Assembly (NCBI RefSeq): GCF_008015755.1
Contig: NZ_SSGF01000018.1
Coordinates: 62,001 to 126,000, forward strand
DNA: 64,000 nt
Direction of reading: 5' to 3'
DNA from: Methylophilus sp.
Lineage (GTDB): Bacteria; Pseudomonadota; Gammaproteobacteria; Burkholderiales; Methylophilaceae
The notes under the pieces were generated by a model. It was not told the DNA's origin, did not search any database, and worked only from the letters and a program-made list of their open reading frames with translations. Positions 9,027-18,475 of the stretch are shown one piece after another. The position numbers and the translations under genes were made by a program. Within the stretch, counting starts at the first letter, position 1, and each line of letters starts with the position of its first letter.

Positions 9027-9969
9027 TGCCGCATTGCCGCTGAATTGCGGCGACGGCCAGCATATCGGGTAACGCTGCCAGCACACCGGGCGTTTGTACC
9101 ACGCAAGCGCCACAGGCATTGGCATGAGCCAAAGCTTGCGCCAGCGGCTCGCCGTGCATCAAGGCCACGCACAAACCAGCAGAAAACGCATCGCCCGCTC
9201 CCAGTGTATCAACAGCCGTCACAGGCCACGCTGGCGCCACCACCCACTCACCAGCTTGCGTCATCGCCACACTGCCCAATGCGCCTAGCGTCACCACCAG
9301 CAAGTCGCCCGGCCACTGCTGATAAAACGCATGCATAGCTTGCCGCAAGGCAATCAGCGTGTCCTCTGGTGACACTGCCAACAACTCGGCAGACCATGCC
9401 AACAACTGCGCAGCTTCATGTTGATTGACGATCAATATAGCGGTTTGCGACAGCACGGCTTGCGGAATCGGCTGCCACGGAGAAGGATTCAGCACGGTTT
9501 GGCGCCCGGCTTGTCTGGCGAGCGCAAAGCTGTGTTGAATCGCAGCCAACGAGGTTTCAAACTGGGCATAGACCAGACTGGCAGACTGGATAGATGCCTG
9601 GGCGTGATCGACATGCGTCGCCGTGATCAATTGGTTCGGCCCCAGATAGACGCTGATCATATTGGCGCCATCAGCGGCGATTAAACCAGCGCCGTGCCCG
9701 GACTGTGATGCCAGCCGATAAGCATACACTGGCGTGATGGCGTGTTGTTGTAGCAGTTGTAATGCGGCATCTGCGGCGGCATCTTCGCCCACCCCTAACA
9801 GCGCCGAGACCTGAGCGCCCAAGCGACTGGCAGCGATCGCGACATTAAAGCCTTTGCCGCCTGGCTCGCTAGACACCGCAGAAGCCGCCACTGATTCCCC
9901 CGCCTGCGGCAGACGCGTGACTGACCAGCAGCAGGCTTGGATAAAACTGGCAACAACAAATAAAGTCAC
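9010..9969 (-). CDS. PfkB-family carbohydrate kinase (ribokinase-like)
   Basis: 319 residues. Transfers phosphate from ATP to a sugar hydroxyl. The N-terminal PfkB signature GGKGFNVAIAASRLGA (residues 37-52) and the C-terminal anion-hole/catalytic signature DTLGAGDAFSAG (254-265, catalytic Asp260) are intact. NPSPW near residue 161 and VNQHEA near 182 match ribokinase substrate/ATP regions. Closest in style to ribokinase or pseudouridine/nucleoside kinases; the substrate cannot be fixed. The N-terminus starts directly on the first strand, so it is compact. The 3' end overlaps the convergent GntR gene by 17 bases. Confidence 0.85.
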   Translation of the reverse strand: MTLFVVASFIQACCWSVTRLPQAGESVAASAVSSEPGGKGFNVAIAASRLGAQVSALLGVGEDAAADAALQLLQQHAITPVYAYRLASQSGHGAGLIAADGANMISVYLGPNQLITATHVDHAQASIQSASLVYAQFETSLAAIQHSFALARQAGRQTVLNPSPWQPIPQAVLSQTAILIVNQHEAAQLLAWSAELLAVSPEDTLIALRQAMHAFYQQWPGDLLVVTLGALGSVAMTQAGEWVVAPAWPVTAVDTLGAGDAFSAGLCVALMHGEPLAQALAHANACGACVVQTPGVLAALPDMLAVAAIQRQCGTTPLA

Positions 9970-9999
9970 GTTTAATGCAATCTAAAAAAACGCCTGCGC

Positions 10000-10377
10000 T
10001 TAATCTTCTTTGACTTCATCAATATCATAGACATAGTGGCTGGTCTCACCAAAGCAACTCGAAGGCACGCCTTTATGCTCTTTGTAGAGCAGGCGCACAC
10101 GTTCGCCAGCCAGTTGGTTGACCTTGGTAATCACCGCCGGATCACGCACGGTAAAATAGAACTTCTCGGCCTGTGTGCCCGGCACGGTGACCAGCACCAG
10201 CTCGCCCTCCCAGGTTTTGCACACCCAGCCTTTGTGAGACAGTTTTTGCACATAACCGATACGTTCACCGCTGGAATAGACCCAGGTCAGGCTAGCCCAG
10301 GTATACAGGCTGAGCAACAGCAAGGGCAGCAAAATAATCCAGAACATCCATTTTAAAAATTTGGCAAAGGCCGACAT
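10000..10377 (-). CDS. Small single-pass membrane protein, conserved hypothetical
   Basis: 125 residues from the ATG at 10377, chosen because a GGAG lies seven bases upstream; an upstream TTG at 10392 would destroy that RBS. One strongly hydrophobic helix (about residues 5-27, FLKWMFWIILLPLLLLSLYTWASL) is followed by a soluble domain with two Cys (WVCKTW, SSCFGE) and no recognisable motif. Function unknown. It is on the same strand as the sugar kinase, 30 bases downstream of it in coordinates but upstream in transcription, so the two may be cotranscribed. Confidence 0.75.
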   Translation of the reverse strand: MSAFAKFLKWMFWIILLPLLLLSLYTWASLTWVYSSGERIGYVQKLSHKGWVCKTWEGELVLVTVPGTQAEKFYFTVRDPAVITKVNQLAGERVRLLYKEHKGVPSSCFGETSHYVYDIDEVKED

Positions 10378-10457
10378 CACACAACTCCGCAAGTTTTTAA
10401 CATTTGTTCATCGCATTATCTTATAAAATACAACGTTAAAGATAATAAATCCTGCTG

Positions 10458-13205
10458 ATGACCTCCATGACCGCCAACCATGCGCTACCCGACTCAGGCA
10501 CCGTAATTTTGTGTGCATCCGCACGCCTGGCACAAGGCATCCGCCAGTGGTTGCAACAGGCTTATCAGCAACAAGGTCTGTCGCAATGGCAAGCCCCGCA
10601 AGTACTCCCCTTGCAAGACTGGCTTAACCAGCGCATCGAGTACGCTCTCTTGTGTGGGCAGATTGATATTACTCAGGCACCACTCGGCGTGCTTTCCACC
10701 ACGCAAGAAGCCCTGCTGTGGGAGCAAGCGATTCAGCATTGTTTACGCCAGCATAGCGCGATTGATTTATTCAACACCAACGGCCTGGCCAGCGCGGCGA
10801 TGGAAGCCAACCGCTACCTGATTGAATGGAATATCAGCCTGGACATGGCGACAATCAGTGAGGAAACCCACCAGTTTTTGCAATGGCGCCAGCAATTTCA
10901 AACCTTGTGCAAACAAAGCGGCAGCCTAGAAAGCGTGCGCTACCAGACCTGGCAACTGGAACAACTGCGTGAGCACGCGTTGCCTTTACCAGGCAGCATA
11001 CAATTGGCCGGGTTTGACCGCATTAATCCGCATGTGCAGACATTGATAGACACGCTGCAAGCCGCCGGTGTGCAGATCACGTCGTTTGATAACAGCGTGA
11101 CTGCTGACAGTACTCAGCGCATGCAGTTTGCCGAAGCCATGGACGAAATGCGCGCCGCCGTGCATTGGGCGCAGCAACAATTAGCGACCAACCCTCAAGC
11201 CAAGCTGGCAATGGTAGTGCCCGACCTGGATCATCAGCGCGACACACTGGCAAACCTGCTGGACGATACCTTGCACCCCGAGGCCTTGCATCCGGCGCAG
11301 GCAGACACGCCGCGCTGCTATGAGTTTTCACTGGGCTTGCCGTTGCATCGCTGGCCACTGGTGCAGTGTGCGCTCAACCTGCTACGCCTGGCATTCCAGG
11401 CGACGCCGTTGCCGCAATCAGAGCTGTCGACGCTATTGGCGGATATCTACTGGTCGCAAGCACTGTATGAAGCCGACGCCCGCGCCGCCCTTGATGCCGA
11501 GATGCGCCGCCAGTTACCGCTGCAAGTCAGCGCCCACAGCTTTGCCCGCTTTGTCACCCGCAAGCAGCAAGATGATTACCCGATTATCTGCCCGGCCTTG
11601 CATGCTGATTTAACCGCATTGCTCAGCCAGAGCAAACAAACGCCGCGCAAACAGCTGCCTTCTGCCTGGATGGTCAGTTTTAACGAATTGCTGGCCGCCA
11701 CGCATTGGCCGGGTGAACGTAGTGTGTCCAGCCATGAACATCAATGCCAGACCAAGTTTAAAAGTGTATTAACGCAACTCGCCGCGCTAGATACCTGGCT
11801 GGGGCCCATTGACGCCATGAGTGCCTGGCATCGGCTGTCACAGTTATGCCAGGCGCAGATTTTTCAGCCGCAAACGGTGCGCCAACCTAACATCACCGTC
11901 ATGGGTATGCTGGAAGCCAGCGCGCAACCGCTGGATGGCGTGTGGGTGATGGGCATGAACGACCATGTGTGGCCGCCCTTGTCGCGCACCAATGCGCTGA
12001 TTCCGGCCGAGTTGCAGCGGCAGGCAGGCACGCCCAATGCGAGTAGCGAAGTGCAAATGGCGTTTGCGCGCCAAATTCACCAGCGCCTGCTGCGTTCCGC
12101 CAAACAAGTGATTTTTTCATCCGCCCGCCAAGAGGGCGACCGTTTGCTGCGCACCAGCCCGTTGATTCAGGCGATCCCCGAAGCAAGTGCGACAGCAGGC
12201 ACGGCCACGCTGGCCGAAACGCTGGCGCGCGACAGCACGCAAGACTGGCAATGGCTGGATGACCATCAGGCACCGCCAATACAAGATGGTGAGCATATCA
12301 GTGGCGGCACGGGGTTGCTGCGTGCGCAAGCGTTGTGCCCGGCCTGGGCGTTTTACCAATACCGGCTCAAGGCACGCAAACTGGACACGCCACACAATGG
12401 CCTGGACGCCATGCAACGCGGCGACCTCATCCACCGCGTGCTGGCAGCATTTTGGTCACAGCAAGCAACGCTGGATTGGCAAAATGTGACCGCCGACGGC
12501 TTGAAAAACCAGCTCGACCAGATCGCCACTGAGGTGATTGCTACCTTTAATACCGAGTTTGCCCAGCCCTTCTCTGCCGTGTTTTGCCAACTCGAGGCCG
12601 AGCGCTTGAGCAAACTGGTGCTGACCTGGTTATGGGAAGTGGAGCGCGAGCGCCCGCAAGCATTTGCCGTGACCGCAATCGAGCAAGTGTTCAAACCACT
12701 CATTGAGGGCATACAGGTCAAACTGGTGATTGACCGTGTCGACACGCTGGCCGATGGCCGCTTGGTGGTGATGGATTACAAAACCGGCAGCATGCCTGAC
12801 TTTAAAAACTGGGCGACGGACAAAATCAGCGAACCACAATTACCGATTTACGCCGCTTTTTTGCTACAAGATGCCGACATTGCCGCCGTCTGCTTTGGCA
12901 AGTTACGGCTGACTGATGGCGGCTTTGCCGGTGTCGCCGCGGAAGACGACATCGTGCCCGGCATCAAAGCCTTTAACCACGAGAAAAACAAATTGTTTGA
13001 CCCTGTGCAGTTCCCCGACTGGCCGTCGGTGCTCACGCATTGGCATACGCAAATCACCCGCACCGCGCTTGCACTCAAGGCCGGTGAGGCGGCCGTGGTG
13101 TTTGACTCTGAACAAGACCTGGGCTATTGCGATGTGCTGCCTTTGTTGCGCTTGCCCGAGCGGCAGTTGCAATTTGAGCATCTGCAGGCAGGGGGTGCAG
13201 TATGA
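10458..13205 (+). CDS. AddB-like DNA repair protein with PD-(D/E)XK nuclease
   Basis: 915 residues. Resembles the AddB-type subunit of a RecBCD-like double-strand-break end-processing enzyme. The N-terminal half is a degenerate helicase fold without a good Walker A. Near residue 490 lies VWVMGMNDHVWPP, a helicase-like strand conserved in AddB/RecC relatives. The C-terminal nuclease has MQRGDLIHRVLAAFW, then LVIDRVD (about 757-762) and VMDYKTGS (about 771-778), the Asp and Lys of the PD-(D/E)XK centre. I see no four-Cys Fe-S motif. The stop overlaps the next gene's ATG (ATGA at 13202-13205), typical of subunits of one complex. Confidence 0.88.
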   Translation: MTSMTANHALPDSGTVILCASARLAQGIRQWLQQAYQQQGLSQWQAPQVLPLQDWLNQRIEYALLCGQIDITQAPLGVLSTTQEALLWEQAIQHCLRQHSAIDLFNTNGLASAAMEANRYLIEWNISLDMATISEETHQFLQWRQQFQTLCKQSGSLESVRYQTWQLEQLREHALPLPGSIQLAGFDRINPHVQTLIDTLQAAGVQITSFDNSVTADSTQRMQFAEAMDEMRAAVHWAQQQLATNPQAKLAMVVPDLDHQRDTLANLLDDTLHPEALHPAQADTPRCYEFSLGLPLHRWPLVQCALNLLRLAFQATPLPQSELSTLLADIYWSQALYEADARAALDAEMRRQLPLQVSAHSFARFVTRKQQDDYPIICPALHADLTALLSQSKQTPRKQLPSAWMVSFNELLAATHWPGERSVSSHEHQCQTKFKSVLTQLAALDTWLGPIDAMSAWHRLSQLCQAQIFQPQTVRQPNITVMGMLEASAQPLDGVWVMGMNDHVWPPLSRTNALIPAELQRQAGTPNASSEVQMAFARQIHQRLLRSAKQVIFSSARQEGDRLLRTSPLIQAIPEASATAGTATLAETLARDSTQDWQWLDDHQAPPIQDGEHISGGTGLLRAQALCPAWAFYQYRLKARKLDTPHNGLDAMQRGDLIHRVLAAFWSQQATLDWQNVTADGLKNQLDQIATEVIATFNTEFAQPFSAVFCQLEAERLSKLVLTWLWEVERERPQAFAVTAIEQVFKPLIEGIQVKLVIDRVDTLADGRLVVMDYKTGSMPDFKNWATDKISEPQLPIYAAFLLQDADIAAVCFGKLRLTDGGFAGVAAEDDIVPGIKAFNHEKNKLFDPVQFPDWPSVLTHWHTQITRTALALKAGEAAVVFDSEQDLGYCDVLPLLRLPERQLQFEHLQAGGAV

Positions 13206-16200
13206 AAATGATAGAAGCTGATTTTGAGCAAGCGCTGGCGCTGGATGCCGCCAACCGTGAACTGGCTTTGGCAATCGAATCGTTTATCGTTGAAGCCCCG
13301 GCGGGCGCTGGTAAAACCGAGTTGCTCACGCAGCGTTTTCTCAAGCTGCTGCAAACCGTGCAAGCACCAGAAGAAATTATCGCCATCACTTTTACCAATA
13401 AAGCCGCCTCGGAAATGCGTGCGCGTATTTTGGACAGCTTGCTGCTGGCCGCGACTGGCGTGCCGCCGGACGCACCGCACAAACAAATCACCTATGCCTT
13501 AGGTCAACAAGCATTGCAACGCTCGGCTGCGCTGCAATGGCATTTGCTGGAAAGCCCGGCGCGGCTGCGCATTTATACCATCGACTCGCTCTGCGCAAAC
13601 CTGGCGCGGCAAATGCCTTTACTCAGCCGCTTTGGCACCCAACCGGCGGTGACTGAAGATGCCTGGGTCTATTACCGCGAAGCGGCTGGGCTGGCGCTGC
13701 AAACCATGGATGAAGACAGCCTTGGGGAACCGGTGCGCCGCGTGCTGCGCTATATGGATAACGACCAGGCCAGACTGGAAAGTCTGCTGATGTCTATGCT
13801 GGCCAAGCGCGAGCAATGGCTGCATTTAAGCCAGGGAAAAGACCATAATCAGGCGCAACATGCGCTGATTTACCTGATAGAAACTGAATTGCAGGCGGCA
13901 TTGACAGCACTCCCTGCCCGCCTGCAACAATCACTGATGCCGATTGCGCGCTACGCCGCCAGCCAGTTGCCGCCCGAGCATGCTTTAAACACCCTACTGG
14001 ACTGGCAAACACCGTTAACCGCCAGCATAGAAGATTTACATAGCTGGCGTGCGCTGACCGAGTTGCTGCTCACCAGTAGCGGTGGCTTGCGCAAGCGGCT
14101 GGATAAAAACATGGGCTTAGCTGCCACCGATGAGGCCAAGCCCTACAAAGAAGCGCTCACCGATATATTGAGCGGACTGGCGCAACACAGTAACAGCGAG
14201 CCTAGCCTGGCGCGTATCCGCCTGCTGCCAGATGCCGATGGGGAAGACGATGCAATTATTCAGGCATTGAGCCAATTACTGAATATTGCCGCGGCGCAAT
14301 TGTGGCTATGCTTTCAGGCACAAAATGAGGTGGATTTTGTTGAAATCTCCCAACGCGCTTTTCAGGCGCTGCAAGAAGGTGACGAAGCCACCGAGCTGGC
14401 CATGCGGCTCGATTACCGCATTCAGCATTTATTAGTCGATGAGTTTCAAGACACCAGCCCGATGCAGATTGACCTGCTCAAGGCGCTCACCCGCGGCTGG
14501 CAGCCAGGCGATGGCCGCACACTGTTTGCCGTCGGCGACCCCATGCAATCAATTTACCGCTTCCGCAAAGCCAATGTCGGCCTGTTTCTCAATGCCGCCC
14601 TGCACGGCATCGGCGATATTGCGCTGACACCGCTCAAGCTATGGCGCAACAACCGCTCTTGTCCGCCGGTGGTTGCGTGGATCAACCAGACCTTTCAAGG
14701 CATGCTGCCTGCAAGCGATGCGCCACAACAAGGCGCGATTGCTTACCGGCCATTTGTCGCCACCCGGGCCGAGGCCACGGGTGCAGGCGTGTTTGTGCAT
14801 CCGCTCATCACACGCGTGAGTAGCGAAGACGAAGAACCGGCCGATATCCGCCACCTCGAAGCCGAGCAGATTATCCGCATCATCCAGCAAACACGTGCCG
14901 ATAAGCCAAATGCTACCATCGCCGTGCTGGTGCGCGCGCGCAAACACTTGCATGCCTTGGTGACAGAAATGCGCCGTAATCATGCCGAACTGAGTTTTCA
15001 GGCCGTTGAGATTGAAGAACTGGCGAATCGGCAGATTGTGCAAGACTTGCTCACACTCACGCATGCGCTGCATCAACGCGCTGACCGCGTGCACTGGCTG
15101 GCACTGATGCGTGCACCCTGGTGCGGTCTGACGCTGGCCGACATGCATGCACTGATCGGCCAGGATGGCCAGCGCAGTGTGCTGAGCCTGTTGAGCGACG
15201 ACCATATTCTCGCCCGTTTGAGTGCCGACGGCCAGACGCGCGCGCGCCATGTGCGCGAGGTGATGCAAAGTGCCTTGCAGTGGCGTGGCCGCACCACCGT
15301 CAGCCGCTGGGTGCATAACACCTGGCTGCGGCTGGGCGGCGCCAATTGCCTGTGGAATGAAAGCGACGTGCAGGACGTGCAGGCGTTTTTTGCCCGCATT
15401 GCCGCGCTGGAACAACACGGCCAATTTAACCCGCAAGCGCTGGCCGACGATGTACAAAAACTCTACGCCGCGCCTGATGCCAAAGCGGACGCCAGCTTGC
15501 AATTTATGACCATTCATAAATCCAAAGGGCTAGAGTTTGATACCGTGATTTTGCCTGGTCTCGATGGCAGCAATCCGCCGGATGACGCCAAGCTGGTGAT
15601 CTGGGAAGAAGTGCCGATGGACGATGGACATACCGAGCTGGTTGCTGCGCCATTTGTGCCCACGGTGCTTAAACGCCAGCAAGCGACGATCACTGCCTAT
15701 GATTATTTAAATGACCTCGATAAAACCCGCGCCGCCTACGAAGATGCCCGCGTGCTCTATGTCGCCGCGACCCGTGCTGAACGGCAACTGCATTTACTGG
15801 GCGCCGCCAAGCCAGACAAAAACGGCGAGCCACAAGCGCGCAAAAACAGTTTTCTGCATTTGTTATGGCCAGCTATCCAGCAGTGGTTTAACAGCGAACA
15901 TGATATCGTCAGCCGCTACCCAAGCGCGCAGCAAGCAGCCGATATCCGCCAATTTGTGCCCAAGCTAATTCGTTTACGCGAAGCCAGCACGCCAGCCAAC
16001 TTACAGGCGACAGCGCTCGCAACGCACACTGGCTACCAGACTAGCACCGAAGACGAAAGCGCCCACCGACTGGAAGCCGATATCGGCACCCTCGCCCATC
16101 TGTACTTGCAACTCATCGCCGAGCAAGGGCTGGACGCCTGGCAGGCACACGAAAAAAGCGCATTCCTGCCACTCAACTTGCCTATGCAGCGCTGGTTTAA

Positions 16201-16573
16201 GCAACAAGGTTATAACGACAACGAGGCGATTCAGGGGGCAAACCAGGTAGCAGCGCTGCTAACGACCACCTTGCAATCTGCGGATGGTCGCTGGGTATTA
16301 CAACCGCATACACAAGCTGCCTCAGAGCTGGCGATTGAGCAACTCAGCGAAGGCAAAAAGGTCATAGACCGCACATTTGTGGCCGATGGCGTGCGCTGGA
16401 TTATTGACTATAAATCCATGCCGGTCACAGGCAACGACGACCTGCCCTTATTGGCAGCCAGTTTTAAAACGCAACTCACCCACTATGCGCAACTATTTCA
16501 GCAAGATGACCTGCCTGTGAAAACCGCCATTATGTTTTTAAGTATTGGTCAACTGGTCCTTGTTGAGGCATAG
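13202..16573 (+). CDS. AddA-like UvrD/Rep helicase-nuclease
   Basis: 1123 residues. ATP-driven superfamily 1 helicase with a C-terminal nuclease, partner of the AddB-like protein just upstream. Walker A APAGAGKTELL (about 31-41), motif Ia ITFTNKAA, Walker B LLVDEFQDTSP (about 409-419), motif III VGDPMQSIYRFR, motif V FMTIHKSKGLEFDTVILPG and motif VI YVAATRAERQLHLLG are all present. The C-terminal nuclease core has VRWIIDYKS (about 1062-1070). The intact set implies dsDNA end resection for RecA loading, in place of RecBCD. The 3' end overlaps the convergent HxlR gene by 44 bases. Confidence 0.9.
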   Translation: MKMIEADFEQALALDAANRELALAIESFIVEAPAGAGKTELLTQRFLKLLQTVQAPEEIIAITFTNKAASEMRARILDSLLLAATGVPPDAPHKQITYALGQQALQRSAALQWHLLESPARLRIYTIDSLCANLARQMPLLSRFGTQPAVTEDAWVYYREAAGLALQTMDEDSLGEPVRRVLRYMDNDQARLESLLMSMLAKREQWLHLSQGKDHNQAQHALIYLIETELQAALTALPARLQQSLMPIARYAASQLPPEHALNTLLDWQTPLTASIEDLHSWRALTELLLTSSGGLRKRLDKNMGLAATDEAKPYKEALTDILSGLAQHSNSEPSLARIRLLPDADGEDDAIIQALSQLLNIAAAQLWLCFQAQNEVDFVEISQRAFQALQEGDEATELAMRLDYRIQHLLVDEFQDTSPMQIDLLKALTRGWQPGDGRTLFAVGDPMQSIYRFRKANVGLFLNAALHGIGDIALTPLKLWRNNRSCPPVVAWINQTFQGMLPASDAPQQGAIAYRPFVATRAEATGAGVFVHPLITRVSSEDEEPADIRHLEAEQIIRIIQQTRADKPNATIAVLVRARKHLHALVTEMRRNHAELSFQAVEIEELANRQIVQDLLTLTHALHQRADRVHWLALMRAPWCGLTLADMHALIGQDGQRSVLSLLSDDHILARLSADGQTRARHVREVMQSALQWRGRTTVSRWVHNTWLRLGGANCLWNESDVQDVQAFFARIAALEQHGQFNPQALADDVQKLYAAPDAKADASLQFMTIHKSKGLEFDTVILPGLDGSNPPDDAKLVIWEEVPMDDGHTELVAAPFVPTVLKRQQATITAYDYLNDLDKTRAAYEDARVLYVAATRAERQLHLLGAAKPDKNGEPQARKNSFLHLLWPAIQQWFNSEHDIVSRYPSAQQAADIRQFVPKLIRLREASTPANLQATALATHTGYQTSTEDESAHRLEADIGTLAHLYLQLIAEQGLDAWQAHEKSAFLPLNLPMQRWFKQQGYNDNEAIQGANQVAALLTTTLQSADGRWVLQPHTQAASELAIEQLSEGKKVIDRTFVADGVRWIIDYKSMPVTGNDDLPLLAASFKTQLTHYAQLFQQDDLPVKTAIMFLSIGQLVLVEA

Positions 16574-17063
16574 CGACTGCTGCGGATGACGCCTCAAAGC
16601 GGGCTTTGATCATGTCATCCGCTGCTGGCCTGGGTTGAGACTGATGCCGCTGGGGGTCGATTTCCACCTGGGTATTTCTATCCACCAGCATTAAATCCAC
16701 CGCCTGGTTGGTTTCGGTGTCGACCAACTGGATCATCGGTTCGCCGTCTGCATAATAGGTGTTTCCCCATTGCATCAGCGTCAGTAACACCGGCCTAAAA
16801 TCCAGCCCTTTTTTCGTGATCACATACTCATCTCTTGGTGGCTTTTCGCAATACTGCCGCCGCGCCAGCAAACCGGATTCAACCAATGCATTTAAACGCT
16901 TAGCTAGCGTGCTGGTGGCAATACCCAGATGGTTCTGAAAGTCATCAAACCGGGAAACACCCAGTAAAGCCTCTCTCAAAATCAGGATATTCCACCATTC
17001 GCCCACATGCTCCAGGCTTCTGGCAACGGGGCAAGGCATATTCACGAGACTTTTATTTTTCAT
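16530..17063 (-). CDS. HxlR-family transcriptional regulator
   Basis: 177 residues. A winged helix of the HxlR/MarR-like family: PCPVARSLEHVGEWWNILILREALLGVSRF (about 10-40) followed by LGIATSTLAKRLNALVESGLLARR, then DEYVITKKGLDFRPVLLTLMQWG. The conserved Cys near the N-terminus (Cys11) is a redox/electrophile-sensing residue in some relatives (YodB, HypR). A longer C-terminal extension than usual (about 50 residues, Gln/Ala-rich) follows the HTH. Divergent from a FabF-like synthase with a palindromic operator candidate between them. The 3' end overlaps the AddA-like gene on the other strand. Confidence 0.88.
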   Translation of the reverse strand: MKNKSLVNMPCPVARSLEHVGEWWNILILREALLGVSRFDDFQNHLGIATSTLAKRLNALVESGLLARRQYCEKPPRDEYVITKKGLDFRPVLLTLMQWGNTYYADGEPMIQLVDTETNQAVDLMLVDRNTQVEIDPQRHQSQPRPAADDMIKARFEASSAAVAMPQQGPVDQYLKT

Positions 17064-17106
17064 TTGATCACCAATTAACTTTTATTATGAAAGTTACTGT
17101 AAGATA

Positions 17107-17129
17107 GTTACTTCTATATTGAAAGTAAC
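17107..17129. promoter_or_regulatory. Candidate HxlR operator between divergent genes
   Basis: GTTACTT and AAGTAAC form a perfect 7-bp inverted repeat separated by nine bases. A further half-site-like AGTTACT lies at 17092-17098. The location between an HxlR gene and its divergent neighbour fits autoregulation plus control of the synthase; binding is inferred. Confidence 0.55.
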
Positions 17130-17160
17130 CATTATAAATGGTTATGCATGAAGAGGACTT

Positions 17161-18426
17161 ATGGAAAGAATTGTGATTACTGGCATGGGGATGGTTTCGC
17201 CTTTAGGCTGTGGTGTTGAACTGGTCTGGCAGCGCCTGTTGCGTGGGCAATCAGGCATCAAGCAGCTATCGGCCGACATCGCCGACAGCCTTAACACCAA
17301 AATTGCAGGCTGGGTGCCAGGCAAAGCTGACGATGCCAATGGCGGCTTCGCCCCCGAAGCGGTGATTCCGTTAAAAGAACTCAAGAAAATGGACCGCTTT
17401 ATTCAATTTGCGATTGTGGCTGCCGAGGAAGCGATTAAACAGGCACAGTGGTTTCCGCAGACCGACAAACAGCAAGCCAGGACGGCGACGGTGATCGCCT
17501 CGGGCATTGGCGGCTTTCCTGCGATTGCACAAGCGGTGCGCACCACTGACCACAAAGGCGTTGCCAGATTATCGCCGTTTACGGTGCCATCCTTCCTAGT
17601 GAATCTGGCCGCAGGCCAAGTCTCTATCCGGCATGGCTTTAAAGGGCCGATAGGCGCGCCCGTGACCGCTTGCGCTGCCGGTGTGCAAGCCATTGGGGAT
17701 GCGGCAAGGATGATACGTGCCGGCGAAGCTGACATTGCTGTCTGCGGTGGTGCAGAAGCCTGTATTGACCTGGTGAGCCTGGGTGGGTTTGCTGCGGCAA
17801 AAGCCTTGTCATCCGGATTTAATGACACGCCAGAAAAAGCCTCACGGCCTTTTGATAGCCAGCGGGATGGTTTTGTCATGGGAGAAGGCGCAGGCATATT
17901 AGTGATAGAAACCCTTAGCCATGCCGCCGCGCGCGGTGCAACGCCACTTGCTGAAATTGTCGGTTATGGCACCACAGCAGATGCCTACCATATTACAGCC
18001 GGGCCTGAAGATGGCAATGGTGCACAGCGCGCCATGCAAGCAGCCATTACCATGGCCAATATTCAGCCCAACGATATTCAGCACCTCAATGCACACGCCA
18101 CGTCTACCCCGGTCGGCGATGCGGGCGAACTGCGAGCGATCAAAACGGTATTTGGCGAACATAGCCCGATAGCCATTACCTCAACGAAATCATCAACAGG
18201 CCACTTGCTGGGTGCTGCTGGCGGCATTGAAGCCATCTTTACAGCGTTAGCAGTCAGGGATCAGCAGGTGCCTTACAACTTGAATCTGGAGAATGTCGAC
18301 GCTCAGGCTGCAGGCCTTTATTTTGTGAGGGAAAAAGCACAGCCCTTAGCCATTCAATACGCCATTAGCAACGGCTTTGGCTTTGGTGGTGTCAATGCCA
18401 GCATTGTGTTGAAACGCTTTGACTAA
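17161..18426 (+). CDS. Beta-ketoacyl-ACP synthase II (FabF-like)
   Basis: 421 residues. Condenses malonyl-ACP with an acyl-ACP in fatty-acid or polyketide elongation. Thiolase fold with the full Cys-His-Lys-His set: Cys171 in VTACAAG, His312 in NAHATSTPVGD, Lys343 and His348 in TKSSTGHLLGAAGG. The C-terminus GFGFGGVNAS is typical. It is not next to acpP/fabG and instead lies beside an HxlR regulator, so it is probably an extra regulated synthase (stress-induced or specialised acyl chain) and not the housekeeping FabF. RBS AAGAGGA precedes the ATG by a short spacer. Confidence 0.9.
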   Translation: MERIVITGMGMVSPLGCGVELVWQRLLRGQSGIKQLSADIADSLNTKIAGWVPGKADDANGGFAPEAVIPLKELKKMDRFIQFAIVAAEEAIKQAQWFPQTDKQQARTATVIASGIGGFPAIAQAVRTTDHKGVARLSPFTVPSFLVNLAAGQVSIRHGFKGPIGAPVTACAAGVQAIGDAARMIRAGEADIAVCGGAEACIDLVSLGGFAAAKALSSGFNDTPEKASRPFDSQRDGFVMGEGAGILVIETLSHAAARGATPLAEIVGYGTTADAYHITAGPEDGNGAQRAMQAAITMANIQPNDIQHLNAHATSTPVGDAGELRAIKTVFGEHSPIAITSTKSSTGHLLGAAGGIEAIFTALAVRDQQVPYNLNLENVDAQAAGLYFVREKAQPLAIQYAISNGFGFGGVNASIVLKRFD

Positions 18427-18439
18427 GTGAGCAGCCACG

Positions 18440-18460
18440 CCAGGGGATACCCTCCCCTGG
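18440..18460. terminator. Hairpin between convergent fabF-like and hydrolase genes
   Basis: CCAGGGG and CCCCTGG form a GC-rich 7-bp stem with a 7-base loop. No T-run follows on the plus strand, so termination strength is doubtful. TCACGTGA, a short palindrome, follows at 18461-18468. Confidence 0.5.
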
Positions 18461-18475
18461 TCACGTGATGACACT

